NCBI RefSeq assembly: GCF_003071365.1 | Contig: NZ_CP028960.1 | Span: 1,240,001-1,304,000, forward strand | Length of the DNA stretch: 64,000 bases | Direction: 5' to 3' | Origin: Methyloceanibacter sp. wino2 | Lineage (GTDB): Bacteria > Pseudomonadota > Alphaproteobacteria > Rhizobiales > Methyloligellaceae | Shown: piece by piece, positions 46,647 to 55,204 of the stretch | Layout: every line of letters starts with the position of its first letter | How positions within the stretch are numbered: position 1 is the stretch's first letter | Translations under genes and position numbers: made by a program | Notes under the pieces: model-generated | Seen by the model: only the letters and a program-made list of their open reading frames with translations | Databases searched by the model: none | Told to the model about the DNA's origin: nothing

Positions 46647-47639
46647 TCAGATCTCGAAGTTGATCATCTTGCGCATGACCAGAATGCCGATGAGCATCCA
46701 TACGACCGCCGCGATCAGCATGACCTGCCCCATCTTCCGGGTCCAAAGCAGGGCGATGTAGTCAGGCGAAATGAAATAGACAGCCGCCATCACGAGCGGC
46801 GGCAGAGCGCCGATGATCATGGCGGACGCCTTGGCCTCGGCACTGAGCGCCTTGACCTTGGCCTGCATCTTGTAGCGGTCCCGCAGCACACCCGACAGAT
46901 TCGACAGGGCCTCGGCCAAATTGCCGCCGGTCTGCGACTGGATGGCGATGACGATCGAGAAGAAGCTCACCTCCTGGAGCGGCACACGCTCATACAGGCG
47001 TTCGAACGCCCGCGGCAGCGGAATGCCGATGCGCTGCTGTTCCACGAGTTCCACGAACTCGCTGCGAACCGGTTCGGGCGATTCCGACGCGATCACCTCC
47101 ATGCAATCCGTTAGCGGAAGACCGGACCGGATGCCGCGCACGATGATGTCGATCGCATTGGCGAACTCGGTCAGGAACTTGGCCTGGCGCGAGCGGATAC
47201 GGCGGGACAGCAGCCACCGCGGCAAGCCGATCCCACAAACCACCATGCCGAGCAGCGACACGATCGGCGAAAGTCCGGACAGGAGAAAGACCAGCCCACC
47301 GAGAAGCGCCATGATTGCGCAGAAGATGTAATAGACCCGTGGCTTGACGTTCAGCCCGGCCTGCATCAGCCGCACCCGCAGCGACGGTCGCTTTTGCTTC
47401 TTCTGCTTGGCTTCAATGTCCTTGAGTGTGTCCTGAACCTGCCGGCGTCGGGTTTGCAGCTGCTGCGGCACGGCGGCCCGTTGACGCAGCGATGTCTGCC
47501 CTTTGGCGGCGACTTCGAAGCGCTTGTCCACATTGCGTTCGCCGCTGAGGTACGGCATCACCAAAACATAGACCACACCGCCGACGGCGAGCGCGGCCAG
47601 AGCGATGGCAGCGAACTGAATGAGCTCAGGCGGTAACAA
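46647..47639 (-). CDS. tadB: Type II secretion system F-domain protein TadB
   Basis: 330 residues. It is the partner of TadC in the inner-membrane platform. An N-terminal helix (about 8-28), a basic linker, two helices (about 100-140) and the T2SSF domain with FANAIDIIVRGIRSGLPLTDC and LPRAFERLYERVPLQEVSFF are followed by a C-terminal helix pair. The start is TTG 47639, inside the cpaF end (14-nt overlap), with GGGAGAGAA just upstream. No better internal start precedes the first helix. Confidence 0.92.
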   Translation of the reverse strand: MLPPELIQFAAIALAALAVGGVVYVLVMPYLSGERNVDKRFEVAAKGQTSLRQRAAVPQQLQTRRRQVQDTLKDIEAKQKKQKRPSLRVRLMQAGLNVKPRVYYIFCAIMALLGGLVFLLSGLSPIVSLLGMVVCGIGLPRWLLSRRIRSRQAKFLTEFANAIDIIVRGIRSGLPLTDCMEVIASESPEPVRSEFVELVEQQRIGIPLPRAFERLYERVPLQEVSFFSIVIAIQSQTGGNLAEALSNLSGVLRDRYKMQAKVKALSAEAKASAMIIGALPPLVMAAVYFISPDYIALLWTRKMGQVMLIAAVVWMLIGILVMRKMINFEI

Positions 47640-49161
47640 ATTTCTCTCCCAGCGGGCGGCCGTTCTCGTCGGCGACCTCGGCCGAAGCCAAACACTCAGT
47701 TAGGCGCTGATGCTCGCCGAAATAGACGGCCTTGTCGTAGAACATCGGGCGCGCGATTCCGGTCGAGCGGTGACGACCGACAATGCGGCCGTTGGCGTCC
47801 TCGCCCATGAGGTCGTAGACGAACAGATCCTGGAGAGTCACCACGTCGCCCTCGAGACCGACGACCTCGGTGATGTGCGTGATCTTGCGGCTGCCGTCGC
47901 GCATCCGCGAGGCCTGCACAATAATGTCGATCGACGACGTGATCATTTCGCGAATGGTCCTGGCCGGGAGGTTGAACCCGCCCATGAGAATCATGCTCTC
48001 CAAACGGCTCAGGCATTCGCGTGGACTGTTGGAGTGCAACGTTCCCATCGAGCCGTCATGACCCGTGTTCATGGCCTGGAGCAAATCGAAAGACTCCGGG
48101 CCGCGCACCTCGCCGACGACGATGCGGTCGGGGCGCATGCGAAGGCAGTTCTTGACGAGATCGCGCATCGTGACCTCGCCCTCGCCTTCCAGGTTTGGCG
48201 GGCGTGTCTCGAGCCGGACCACGTGCGGCTGCTGCAATTGAAGCTCCGCCGAGTCTTCGCAGGTGATGACGCGCTCGTCCTGGTCGATATAGGCGGTGAG
48301 GCAGTTGAGCAGGGTCGTCTTACCGGAGCCCGTGCCGCCGGAGATGACGACGTTGCAGCGCACCCGCCCGATAATCGATAGAAGCGTCTGGCCTTCCGGA
48401 CTGATCGAGCCAAACCGCGCCAGTTGGTCGAGGGTCAGCCGGTCCTTCTTGAACTTGCGGATGGTTAGGGTCGGACCATCGATCGCCAGCGGCGGCGCGA
48501 TCACGTTCACGCGACTACCGTCGGGCAGCCGCGCGTCGCAGATCGGGCTCGACTCGTCGACGCGTCGGCCGACCTGACTGACGATCCGCTGACAGATATT
48601 CATGAGCTGCGCATTACTGGCAAAGCGGACGGACGCCGCCTCGACCTTGCCGCTCACTTCGATGTAGGTCGTCTCCGCGCCGTTGACCATGATGTCAGCA
48701 ATGTCATCGCGGATGAGCAGTGGCTCAAGCGGGCCATAGCCCAGCACGTCATTGCAAATGTCCTGGAGCAGTTCTTCCTGCTCGGCGATGGACATGACGA
48801 CATTCTTGATCGCCACGATCTCGCTGACGATGTCGCGGATTTCCTCACGGGCCGCCTCGGCGTCCAGCTTTCCGAGCTGGGTAAGATCGATCGTATCGAT
48901 CAGCGCGTTGAAGACCGTCGTCTTGACGTCGTAATACTCCTCGGACCGCTTGGACTCCGGCGCCTTGCGCGGCGCCGGCGCGGCCTCCACGGGCACCTTC
49001 TGGGCCGGCGCTGCAGGGGACGGCGCTTCACTCCGCTCGGTTGGCGGAGGGGGGACGTCGGGCGCGGCCACTGGTGGCGCCTTGGGAACCGCGGTGGGTC
49101 CCTGCTGGGGCGCTGGCGTGGAGCTGACCTGTGCCCCGGTGCTGTTTCTCTTTCCGAACAT
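47626..49161 (-). CDS. cpaF: Tad/Cpa pilus assembly ATPase CpaF (TadA)
   Basis: 511 residues. It is the hexameric cytoplasmic ATPase driving pilus extension and retraction. A Pro/Ala-rich N-terminal region (about 10-75) precedes the N-domain and the VirB11/PulE-type core: Walker [17 protein letters not shown] (about 269-284), the Asp-box [10 protein letters not shown], Walker B-region [13 protein letters not shown] and the His box [15 protein letters not shown]. It lies between cpaE and tadB and overlaps tadB. Confidence 0.96.
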   Translation of the reverse strand: MFGKRNSTGAQVSSTPAPQQGPTAVPKAPPVAAPDVPPPPTERSEAPSPAAPAQKVPVEAAPAPRKAPESKRSEEYYDVKTTVFNALIDTIDLTQLGKLDAEAAREEIRDIVSEIVAIKNVVMSIAEQEELLQDICNDVLGYGPLEPLLIRDDIADIMVNGAETTYIEVSGKVEAASVRFASNAQLMNICQRIVSQVGRRVDESSPICDARLPDGSRVNVIAPPLAIDGPTLTIRKFKKDRLTLDQLARFGSISPEGQTLLSIIGRVRCNVVISGGTGSGKTTLLNCLTAYIDQDERVITCEDSAELQLQQPHVVRLETRPPNLEGEGEVTMRDLVKNCLRMRPDRIVVGEVRGPESFDLLQAMNTGHDGSMGTLHSNSPRECLSRLESMILMGGFNLPARTIREMITSSIDIIVQASRMRDGSRKITHITEVVGLEGDVVTLQDLFVYDLMGEDANGRIVGRHRSTGIARPMFYDKAVYFGEHQRLTECLASAEVADENGRPLGEKFVTA

Positions 49162-49170
49162 GGGTACGTA

Positions 49171-50456
49171 CTAGCTGCGCGCTTTCTTGAGGTTGAGCCG
49201 CTCGAGCAGCGGCGCGAGAAGCGATGAGCCTTCGTTCTTGTGCTCGACCCGGTTCGTCAGAAGGTTCGCAAGGCTCCGGAACGCGTCCGCCGCCTTCGCC
49301 TTGTCGGAGACTTCCTCGATCATCTGACCGTTGTTCGCAGCCGTGCCGAAGAGCTGGGCGTCGAACTCGATGACCACGCGCGGCTCGAGCTCGATGGCAT
49401 GGCCGAAATCCTTGACCGGGATCTCGGGGCGCTTGGGCACACCGACCTGGTTGAGCACGAGCATCGGCGGGCGGTCGTTCGGCCGGGCGGCTTTGAGCTG
49501 GTCGGCGAGATTCTTGGTGTTCCGCAGGCTTGCCAGATCGGGCATCGCGGTCATCACCACATGGTCGGCCTTCAGAACCACGTCCTTTGCCCAGGCTGTC
49601 CACATGTGCGGGACGTCGATCGCGACCCATGGCACGCTCTCACGGACAATATCGAGCACGGATTCGCAGGCGTGCGCATCGATGTCATAAGGCCGATCGA
49701 GGGCGATGGGGCCGCAAAAAGGCTCAGGTGTTCCGAGCACCGCGACAGCAAACGATCCAGAAGAACCTCGTCCAGGCGTTCCGGCGCGGACAATGCGTCG
49801 CCAATCCCTTGGAGCGGGTCTTGGTTGAAGTCGAGCCCAGCCGTACCGAAGGGAAGATCCATGTCGGCGATGACGACATCGCTTTCCAGCGCGCCCGCGA
49901 TGGCAAACGCGGTGTTGTGGCAAACGGTGCTGGACCCGGCGCCGCCCTTCGTGCCGACGAAAGCAATGGACTGTCCGACCGGCCCGGTCGACGGATCCGT
50001 ATAGATCGAAGAGATGCTTTCGATTAGCTGGGCAACGCCCGTGGGCGCAACGACGTACTCGCTTACACCACGGCGCAGGAGCTCGCGGTAGAGCACCACG
50101 TCGTTGACGTGTCCGACCGCGATGACCTTGGTGCCCGCGTCGCAGACTTCCGCGAGACGCTCCAGATCGGCAAGCATCTCGGTCCTGTCCAAGAGAGACT
50201 CGATGACGATGAGATTGGGGGTGGACGCATCTCGGTAGAAAGCAACCGCCGCTTCGACGCCTCCCATCTGCACCGTGACATGCGCCTTGGACAGGCGCCG
50301 ATCTTCCGACGCCTTCTGAATGACAGAAGCGGTGTCCTGGTCCTCGCAGAACGCTTGGATATTGACCCGTGGAATCGGGCGCGCACGCGGCTCTTCAGGC
50401 GCGTCCGGCGTGGACGGCGGTGGTGATTCCAGGGAATAGGCGACGTTGCTCGACAT
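49171..50456 (-). pseudogene. cpaE: Pilus assembly protein CpaE, interrupted by a one-base frameshift
   Basis: CpaE (TadZ-like) is a ParA/MinD-like protein that localises the pilus machine. The 5' part (from ATG 50456) has an atypical receiver-like domain and the ATPase motif FVGTKGGAGSSTVCHNTAF, then CSEHLSLFAAP, after which the frame is lost. The 3' part, one frame over, continues IALDRPYDIDAHACESVLD, VPHMWTAWAKDVVLKADHVV and runs to 49171. Adding one G/C in the GGGG run at 49707-49710 joins them into 428 residues, the family length. As written, neither fragment is a complete CpaE. cpaD is 3 nt upstream. Confidence 0.9.
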
Positions 50457-50459
50457 TCG

Positions 50460-51218
50460 CTAGTTTCCTACGGCGGATTCACTCGTGAGCGCGCGCTCAG
50501 GCAAAGGCTGATTCTGAGGAGCCCACTTGGCGCCCGTCGGATCGCCCTTCACGTACTTTCTCCAGACCGTGTCACGCCGTTCGCCCGGACGCGGGGCCTC
50601 CGGCCTCGGCGAGAGAAGGTCCTGCGGGTCGGCGATCATGGCCGCCAGGTTCTTCTGCGTGGCGCAGCCCATATTCGGCGAGGGCAGATTGGCGGGATTT
50701 CGTGCAAGGTTCTCCGACCAATCAGGGCAATCAGGTCCCTTCGCGCGGAATTCCATGTAGGACAGGCGCACCGGTGCCGAAGGGTCGCCATTCGCATAGT
50801 AGGGCTCCACGCGGACATCCCGCGGGCTGATGCCGCTTCGGCGCATGGCGTGGCGAACATCCCCGTAGACGCGCTTGGCTTCGGCCTGATTGCCGCTGCC
50901 AGAAGGCGTCCGCACGATCAGACCGCCCGTTCCGCTTTCGTGGTAGTTGGCGAGATAGCCGTACAGCCGGTTCCACTGCGTGCCGCTCAGGCCACGCGTC
51001 CCGCGCGGCGCGGCGATATCCAGCATCGCCTCGCCCTCTCCGACTTGGATCGGATGGCGCTGCGTGGGATCGGACAAGGTGAACGGCGCCTGCATGCGCG
51101 GACCTTGCGCGCACCCGGCGACCGAGAGCGTCATTGTGGGCGCTGCCACCATGACGGCCGCGAGCAGCGCGAGCTTTGGTCGAGCAAAGCCCGTGAGACC
51201 TTGAGCGGTAGACTTCAT
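50460..51218 (-). CDS. cpaD: Pilus assembly lipoprotein CpaD
   Basis: 252 residues. CpaD-family proteins are outer-membrane lipoproteins assisting the CpaC secretin. A signal peptide with a lipobox-like VAGC places the lipidated Cys at residue 36. The body has the CpaD features RHPIQVGEGEAMLDI, VRHAMRRSGISPRDVRVEPY and NLARNPANLPSPNMGCATQKNLAAM (two Cys, probable disulfide). Full length. It lies 18 nt after cpaC and 3 nt before cpaE. Confidence 0.92.
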   Translation of the reverse strand: MKSTAQGLTGFARPKLALLAAVMVAAPTMTLSVAGCAQGPRMQAPFTLSDPTQRHPIQVGEGEAMLDIAAPRGTRGLSGTQWNRLYGYLANYHESGTGGLIVRTPSGSGNQAEAKRVYGDVRHAMRRSGISPRDVRVEPYYANGDPSAPVRLSYMEFRAKGPDCPDWSENLARNPANLPSPNMGCATQKNLAAMIADPQDLLSPRPEAPRPGERRDTVWRKYVKGDPTGAKWAPQNQPLPERALTSESAVGN

Positions 51219-51236
51219 CTGACTTTCCTCTTCCCT

Positions 51237-52835
51237 CTACTCGACGATGAATCCGACGTCGCCTGCGTAGTCGCCGACAGGTGCGCGTTCGGGATCACGT
51301 CCGTAAATCCGGTTCATTTGGCCAAGGAGATCGCTGTTCACGTCCGATGCCCAGGCGAAGCCGTCGTCGGGCCGCGCCAACTGCTGGCGAGCGGCCGGTT
51401 TGACCACATAGGGCGTAACCAGAACGACGAGTTCCGTTTCCTTCGACTGGAAATCGCGGCTGCGGAACAACGTCCCGAGGACGGGCAGGCTTTTCAGGCC
51501 GGGGTACCCGCTGATGGCTTGCCGCGACTGGTCCGACAGCAATCCGGCGATCACGATCGAACCCCCGCTCGGCAGCTCGACGGCCGTCTCCGCACGGCGG
51601 ACCTTTAGGGCCGGGATCGAGATATTTCTCAGGACGACCGCGCCTTCGGTCGACAGTTCGCTGACTTCCGTCGAAATTTTCAGGCTGATCAGCCCCTCGG
51701 ACATCACCACCGGGGTGAAGGACAGGCCGATACCGAATTTCTTGAACTCGACGGTGATCTGATCCAGCTGCTGCGCGACCGGGATCGGGAACTCACCGCC
51801 GGCGAGGAAGTTCGCCGTCTCTCCCGAAATCGCCGTGAGGTTCGGCTCTGCAAGCGTACGGATCAGGCCGTTCTGGTCGAGCGCGCGCAGGACGGCGTCG
51901 ACCTGGCTCGTTCCGGACTGCCACCCCACGCCTGCAAGCGCGGCACCCGGGCGGCTGTCGACGAGATTGGGCAGGCCGCCGGCGCCGAGCAATCCGCCCG
52001 CGGCGGCGCCCACGGCACCGTTGATGGGGTATGGCAACGCGGAGAGCGCAGCGAAACCGAAATTGCCGGAATTGACGATGGCGGCCAAATCGACGCCAAG
52101 CTGCTTGACGACGTTCCGCTCCATTTCAACCACGGATACTTTGAGCAGGACCTGCTCGCGGCCTTCGACGGTGATCATATTGATCACCCGGCTGGACCCT
52201 TGATCGCCGCCGGAGCCGCCACCACCGCTGCTGTTGTTGATCGTGACCGCGGCACCTCCGCCACCAGCCGACGTGCTGGTCGGCGCGGCCCCGGAATCGA
52301 GGAAGCTGTTCACGATCTCGCTCGCGCGGGTCGCGTCGATCGGCGTGGGAACGCTCCCGGTCAGGACCACGTTCTGACCAACGGTCTCGACGTGAACACG
52401 CGAGCCGGGAACCAGACGTGCGATCAGATTCTCGAGGGCCCCAAGGTCCCGCTCGATGGTGACTTCGAGCACGGCGACCTGACCGCCGTTGTTGTCGATG
52501 AAGAGAATGTTGGCTTCACCGAGATTTTTGCCGATGAGATAGGCGCGGGTGGCGCTTTGCATCACCGCGTCTATCTGTTCGGGATTGGAAACCATGACCT
52601 CCCGCACCGGACGCGGCAGCTCAACAATCATCGACTTGTTGAGTCCGAGCTTGATCTGGCGGACCTGGCCGTCTCCGACGCGCAGGAGCGACTGGTGATA
52701 GGACTGAGCGTAGCCTGTTTGCGGCGCCATCGTCATCGCGGCCGCAGCGAAGGCCGCCGCAATCGCGGCCGGCAGGAACAGGGCAGCAAAGAGAGAGCGA
52801 CGCATCCTGTGAGCTTTTTTTGTTGTATTCGTCAT
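51237..52835 (-). CDS. cpaC: Outer-membrane secretin CpaC (RcpA)
   Basis: 532 residues. It forms the outer-membrane channel for the Tad pilus. Order: cytoplasmic basic start and signal peptide (about 1-45), a Pil_N domain (about 55-125, KSMIVELPRPVREVMVSNP), a BON/secretin N-domain (about 130-200) with a Gly/Ser-rich loop (about 203-222), and the secretin domain (about 225-490) ending VLGTLFRSRDFQSKETELVV. An Ala/Gly-rich insert (about 275-292) lies in the secretin domain. It is co-oriented with cpaB, 8 nt apart. Confidence 0.94.
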   Translation of the reverse strand: MTNTTKKAHRMRRSLFAALFLPAAIAAAFAAAAMTMAPQTGYAQSYHQSLLRVGDGQVRQIKLGLNKSMIVELPRPVREVMVSNPEQIDAVMQSATRAYLIGKNLGEANILFIDNNGGQVAVLEVTIERDLGALENLIARLVPGSRVHVETVGQNVVLTGSVPTPIDATRASEIVNSFLDSGAAPTSTSAGGGGAAVTINNSSGGGGSGGDQGSSRVINMITVEGREQVLLKVSVVEMERNVVKQLGVDLAAIVNSGNFGFAALSALPYPINGAVGAAAGGLLGAGGLPNLVDSRPGAALAGVGWQSGTSQVDAVLRALDQNGLIRTLAEPNLTAISGETANFLAGGEFPIPVAQQLDQITVEFKKFGIGLSFTPVVMSEGLISLKISTEVSELSTEGAVVLRNISIPALKVRRAETAVELPSGGSIVIAGLLSDQSRQAISGYPGLKSLPVLGTLFRSRDFQSKETELVVLVTPYVVKPAARQQLARPDDGFAWASDVNSDLLGQMNRIYGRDPERAPVGDYAGDVGFIVE

Positions 52836-52843
52836 GCGCTTTC

Positions 52844-53632
52844 TCAGTTGATCCCGAAGGCGCGCGACGGCACGCCGTATTTCAAAAGCTTCACTGTGCT
52901 TGAACCGTCGTCGCCAATCGGCGCCGCGGACTCTCCGTTCGTCTGTGCGTCGGCAAGACTGCGCAGCGACAAGGAGATCTCCCCTATCGACTGCGCGAGC
53001 ATCAGCACCTCCGCCTGGCGCGGAGTAAGTTCGAGCGTGGCCGTCTTTCCAGAGACGGACTTCTCACCATCGTTGTTTTCCAGGGCCTGGCCGATGGCGA
53101 GCACGCGAACGTTGCGGAGAATGGCCTCGCTGACCATCTGGTCCTTCCGGCCGACTTGCTGCTTGTGCGACAGGATCACGTCCACCCGGTCGTTCGGCAG
53201 GATGAAGCCGCCGGCGGCTGTTTCCTCTTGGATCGGCGTCGACACCGCCCGCATGCCGCGCGGCAGAATGGCGGCCATGACGCCGCCTTCGGAAATCTTG
53301 ATGAGCTTTTGATCTTTGATGGGTTCGCCCGCGATAAAGGGCGCGCGCGCGACAGCGCCGGAAAGATCCGATGGCGCATCGGGCTGCGACTCCCGGGTGA
53401 TCAATCCCGGCGTCACGCCCTCGACGGGCCATTGCTGCCATTTGAAGTCGGCTGCATCCACGCTGTCGCCGAGGTTAATGTCCTTCGACGCAACGAGCAC
53501 ATCCGTGGCGCCCACGGTCTTCTCGACCTCCTGCACCTCGGGAGGCCGGGAAACAATGGAATTCGCCATCCACGCCGCAGCGATTGCTGCAGTCGCGGCA
53601 ATCACCAGAACAACGGCCCTTCCCTTTTTCAT
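52844..53632 (-). CDS. cpaB: Flp pilus assembly protein CpaB (RcpC)
   Basis: 262 residues. It is a periplasmic protein that modulates the secretin complex. One N-terminal helix (about 5-25) is followed by an SAF domain (about 45-115, VLVASKDINLGDSVDAADFKW) and the RcpC region with RAVSTPIQEETAAGGFILPN and VDVILSHKQQ. ATG 53632 is the clear start. A near-CtrA motif lies about 70 nt upstream (53700-53714). Confidence 0.93.
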   Translation of the reverse strand: MKKGRAVVLVIAATAAIAAAWMANSIVSRPPEVQEVEKTVGATDVLVASKDINLGDSVDAADFKWQQWPVEGVTPGLITRESQPDAPSDLSGAVARAPFIAGEPIKDQKLIKISEGGVMAAILPRGMRAVSTPIQEETAAGGFILPNDRVDVILSHKQQVGRKDQMVSEAILRNVRVLAIGQALENNDGEKSVSGKTATLELTPRQAEVLMLAQSIGEISLSLRSLADAQTNGESAAPIGDDGSSTVKLLKYGVPSRAFGIN

Positions 53633-53886
53633 TGTCAGCCCTTCCCCTTCGGCGCTTTGAACATCGCGCCAGTTAAGGCCGACTGTGCCGCATCAAACCT
53701 CAACGCGAAGTTAATGCCTGTGCCAAATTGGGCGCAGGAACCCTTGGGGTTGGGGGCCGAGGTGGTGCCAGGGTCGAGGCCTGAGCGGGGCCTAAATAGA
53801 GGCCCGGCCACGCGGCATCGCGGCGCCAGAGCCCTGGTGCCGTGACTTGACGTCGATCGGGAGATGCGTAGGTGCGCTAGGGCGCG
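53633..53886 (-). promoter_or_regulatory. Gap between cpaA and cpaB with a near-CtrA motif
   Basis: 254 nt without a gene; in particular no Flp pilin can be read on either strand. On the minus strand TTAA-CTTCGCG-TTGA (53714-53700) differs by one base from the CtrA full site TTAA-N7-TTAA. Since the gap is large for this compact locus, cpaB probably has its own promoter here. Confidence 0.4.
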
Positions 53887-54394
53887 CTACCCGCCAAACG
53901 CGGCCATGAACGCCGTATGGGGGTAGACCAGAAGGCCGGCGGCCGCGAGAGCGATGCCGTAGGGAACCCCCTCTTTGGAATCGTGCAGCCGCGTGATCCA
54001 CTGCTGCGAGTACAGCGCCGCCGGGAGCGGCATGGACCGCATCACGAGCAAAAACAGCGTCAGAACGCCGCCAAAGACTGCGGCATAGATCGCGAAGGCC
54101 AGGGCGTGTTCGGGCCCCATCCATAGGCACGTGGCCGCGAAGAACTTCGCATCGCCGCCGCCGATCCACCCCATAGAGAACATCGCGAAGGTGATCACGA
54201 GTGCGCCCATGGCCAGGGCGACGCTAAGGCCCGCGGTCTCCCAGCCGATGCCGACCAGCGGCGCGAGCAAGGCGAACCCGGCGATCAAGGCCAGCGAGAT
54301 CCAGTTGGGCAGCGTCATCGAGAACAGGTCGTAGGCAGCCGCGAAAAGCCATCGCCAACGGAAAGATCGAGATGATGAGTAGGTCGGTTACCAT
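53887..54394 (-). pseudogene. cpaA: Prepilin peptidase CpaA (TadV), frameshifted near the N-terminus
   Basis: This A24-type aspartic peptidase processes Flp prepilins in the inner membrane. From ATG 54394 the frame reads MVTDLLIISIFPLAMAF and then goes out of frame. The main frame, starting at best from an internal ATG at 54318, has TLPNWISLAL and the second catalytic motif GWIGGGDAKFFAA plus four helices. Removing one A from the AAAA run at 54344-54347 joins both parts into 168 residues with AAAYDLFSMTLPN, restoring the first catalytic Asp. Without it the 143-residue fragment lacks that Asp and should be inactive. Confidence 0.88.
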
Positions 54395-54479
54395 GTGCCG
54401 TTCTGCCTCTACGGGACGCTTTGGGAATCTCGCACGAGAACGGACGGTCCCGTGCAGCGGGGGCAGTCTTGGGGCCAAG

Positions 54480-54499
54480 GGTTAAAGACCGCGTTAACC
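54480..54499. promoter_or_regulatory. GGTTAA/TTAACC inverted repeat in the cpaA-Pil_N divergent gap
   Basis: GGTTAA (54480-54485) and TTAACC (54494-54499), 8 nt apart, form a perfect 6-bp inverted repeat in the 208-nt gap between divergent cpaA and the Pil_N gene. TTAA half-sites recall CtrA, whose usual spacer is 7 nt, so this may be a variant site or another operator. Confidence 0.4.
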
Positions 54500-54602
54500 G
54501 ATCGGTGGTGAACAAGGTTTGCCAATCCTTCACCTTTTCCGGGTGAGATCGCCTCAGACATTCAGTCCTCATTAGTAGTTGAGCGTAGGGGATAGGAAGC
54601 CA

Positions 54603-55111
54603 ATGGCATTCCGCTTTCGCCCGGGTCTTAAGGCCTGCGGTATCTCAGTTGCCGCGACCGTGGCCATGGCCTCCATTCAGCCTGCGTGGGCCTCGGGCAT
54701 GCATGCCTCCAGCCGGGACATCGAGGTCCTCATGGACCAAGCGATGATGGTGCGCCTGGAACGTCCCGCCGCGGAAATCGTGGTCGGCAATCCCTCGATC
54801 GCCGATGTCGCCGTACAGAGCAGCAATACGCTCGTTCTAACCGGCAAGTCGTTCGGCGAGACCAACCTGATCGTGACCGATCGGGACGGAAGGTCCTCGT
54901 GAACCGCCGCATCGTGGTTCAGGAACCCGATGGGGGCTTCGTCACCGTATACCGGGGCGTCAGCCGCGAGACCGTCCATTGCGCGCCCAACTGCGAGACG
55001 CCGCTCGTCATCGGCGACAACGCGACCTATTTCGATACGATCGCGAAAGAGGTTCGCGTCAAGCAAGGCATCGGTCAGTCCTCCGCGCAAGGCGAAGCCG
55101 GCGGCGAGTAG
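54603..55111 (+). pseudogene. Pilus assembly protein with Pil_N (T2SS/T3SS pilus N-terminal) domain, frameshifted
   Basis: A secreted small protein with a signal peptide (about 1-35, ending ASG) and a Pil_N domain similar to the CpaC N-terminus: MMVRLERPAAEIVVGNPSIADVAV and GKSFGETNLIVTDRDG. The frame stops at 54902. The next frame continues KVLVNRRIVVQEPD, GFVTVYRGVSRETV and CAPNCETPLVIGD to a stop at 55111. One added base at 54888-54890 (GAC GG? AAG) restores a 169-residue protein. It is divergent from cpaA, a common position for this accessory pilus gene. Confidence 0.85.
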
Positions 55112-55204
55112 CCCGCAACACGCTTCCCCGCGTCCAAACGCACCGAAGCCCGGCGCGATTGACACGCCGGGCTCCGAGATACCGCACCCTTTGCCGTCTT
55201 GACC

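Noticed and set aside
49572-49706. Tail of the first cpaE frame past the shift (SPSIGLMTS onward)
   Set aside because: Out-of-frame translation of the conserved C-terminal half; not a separate domain.
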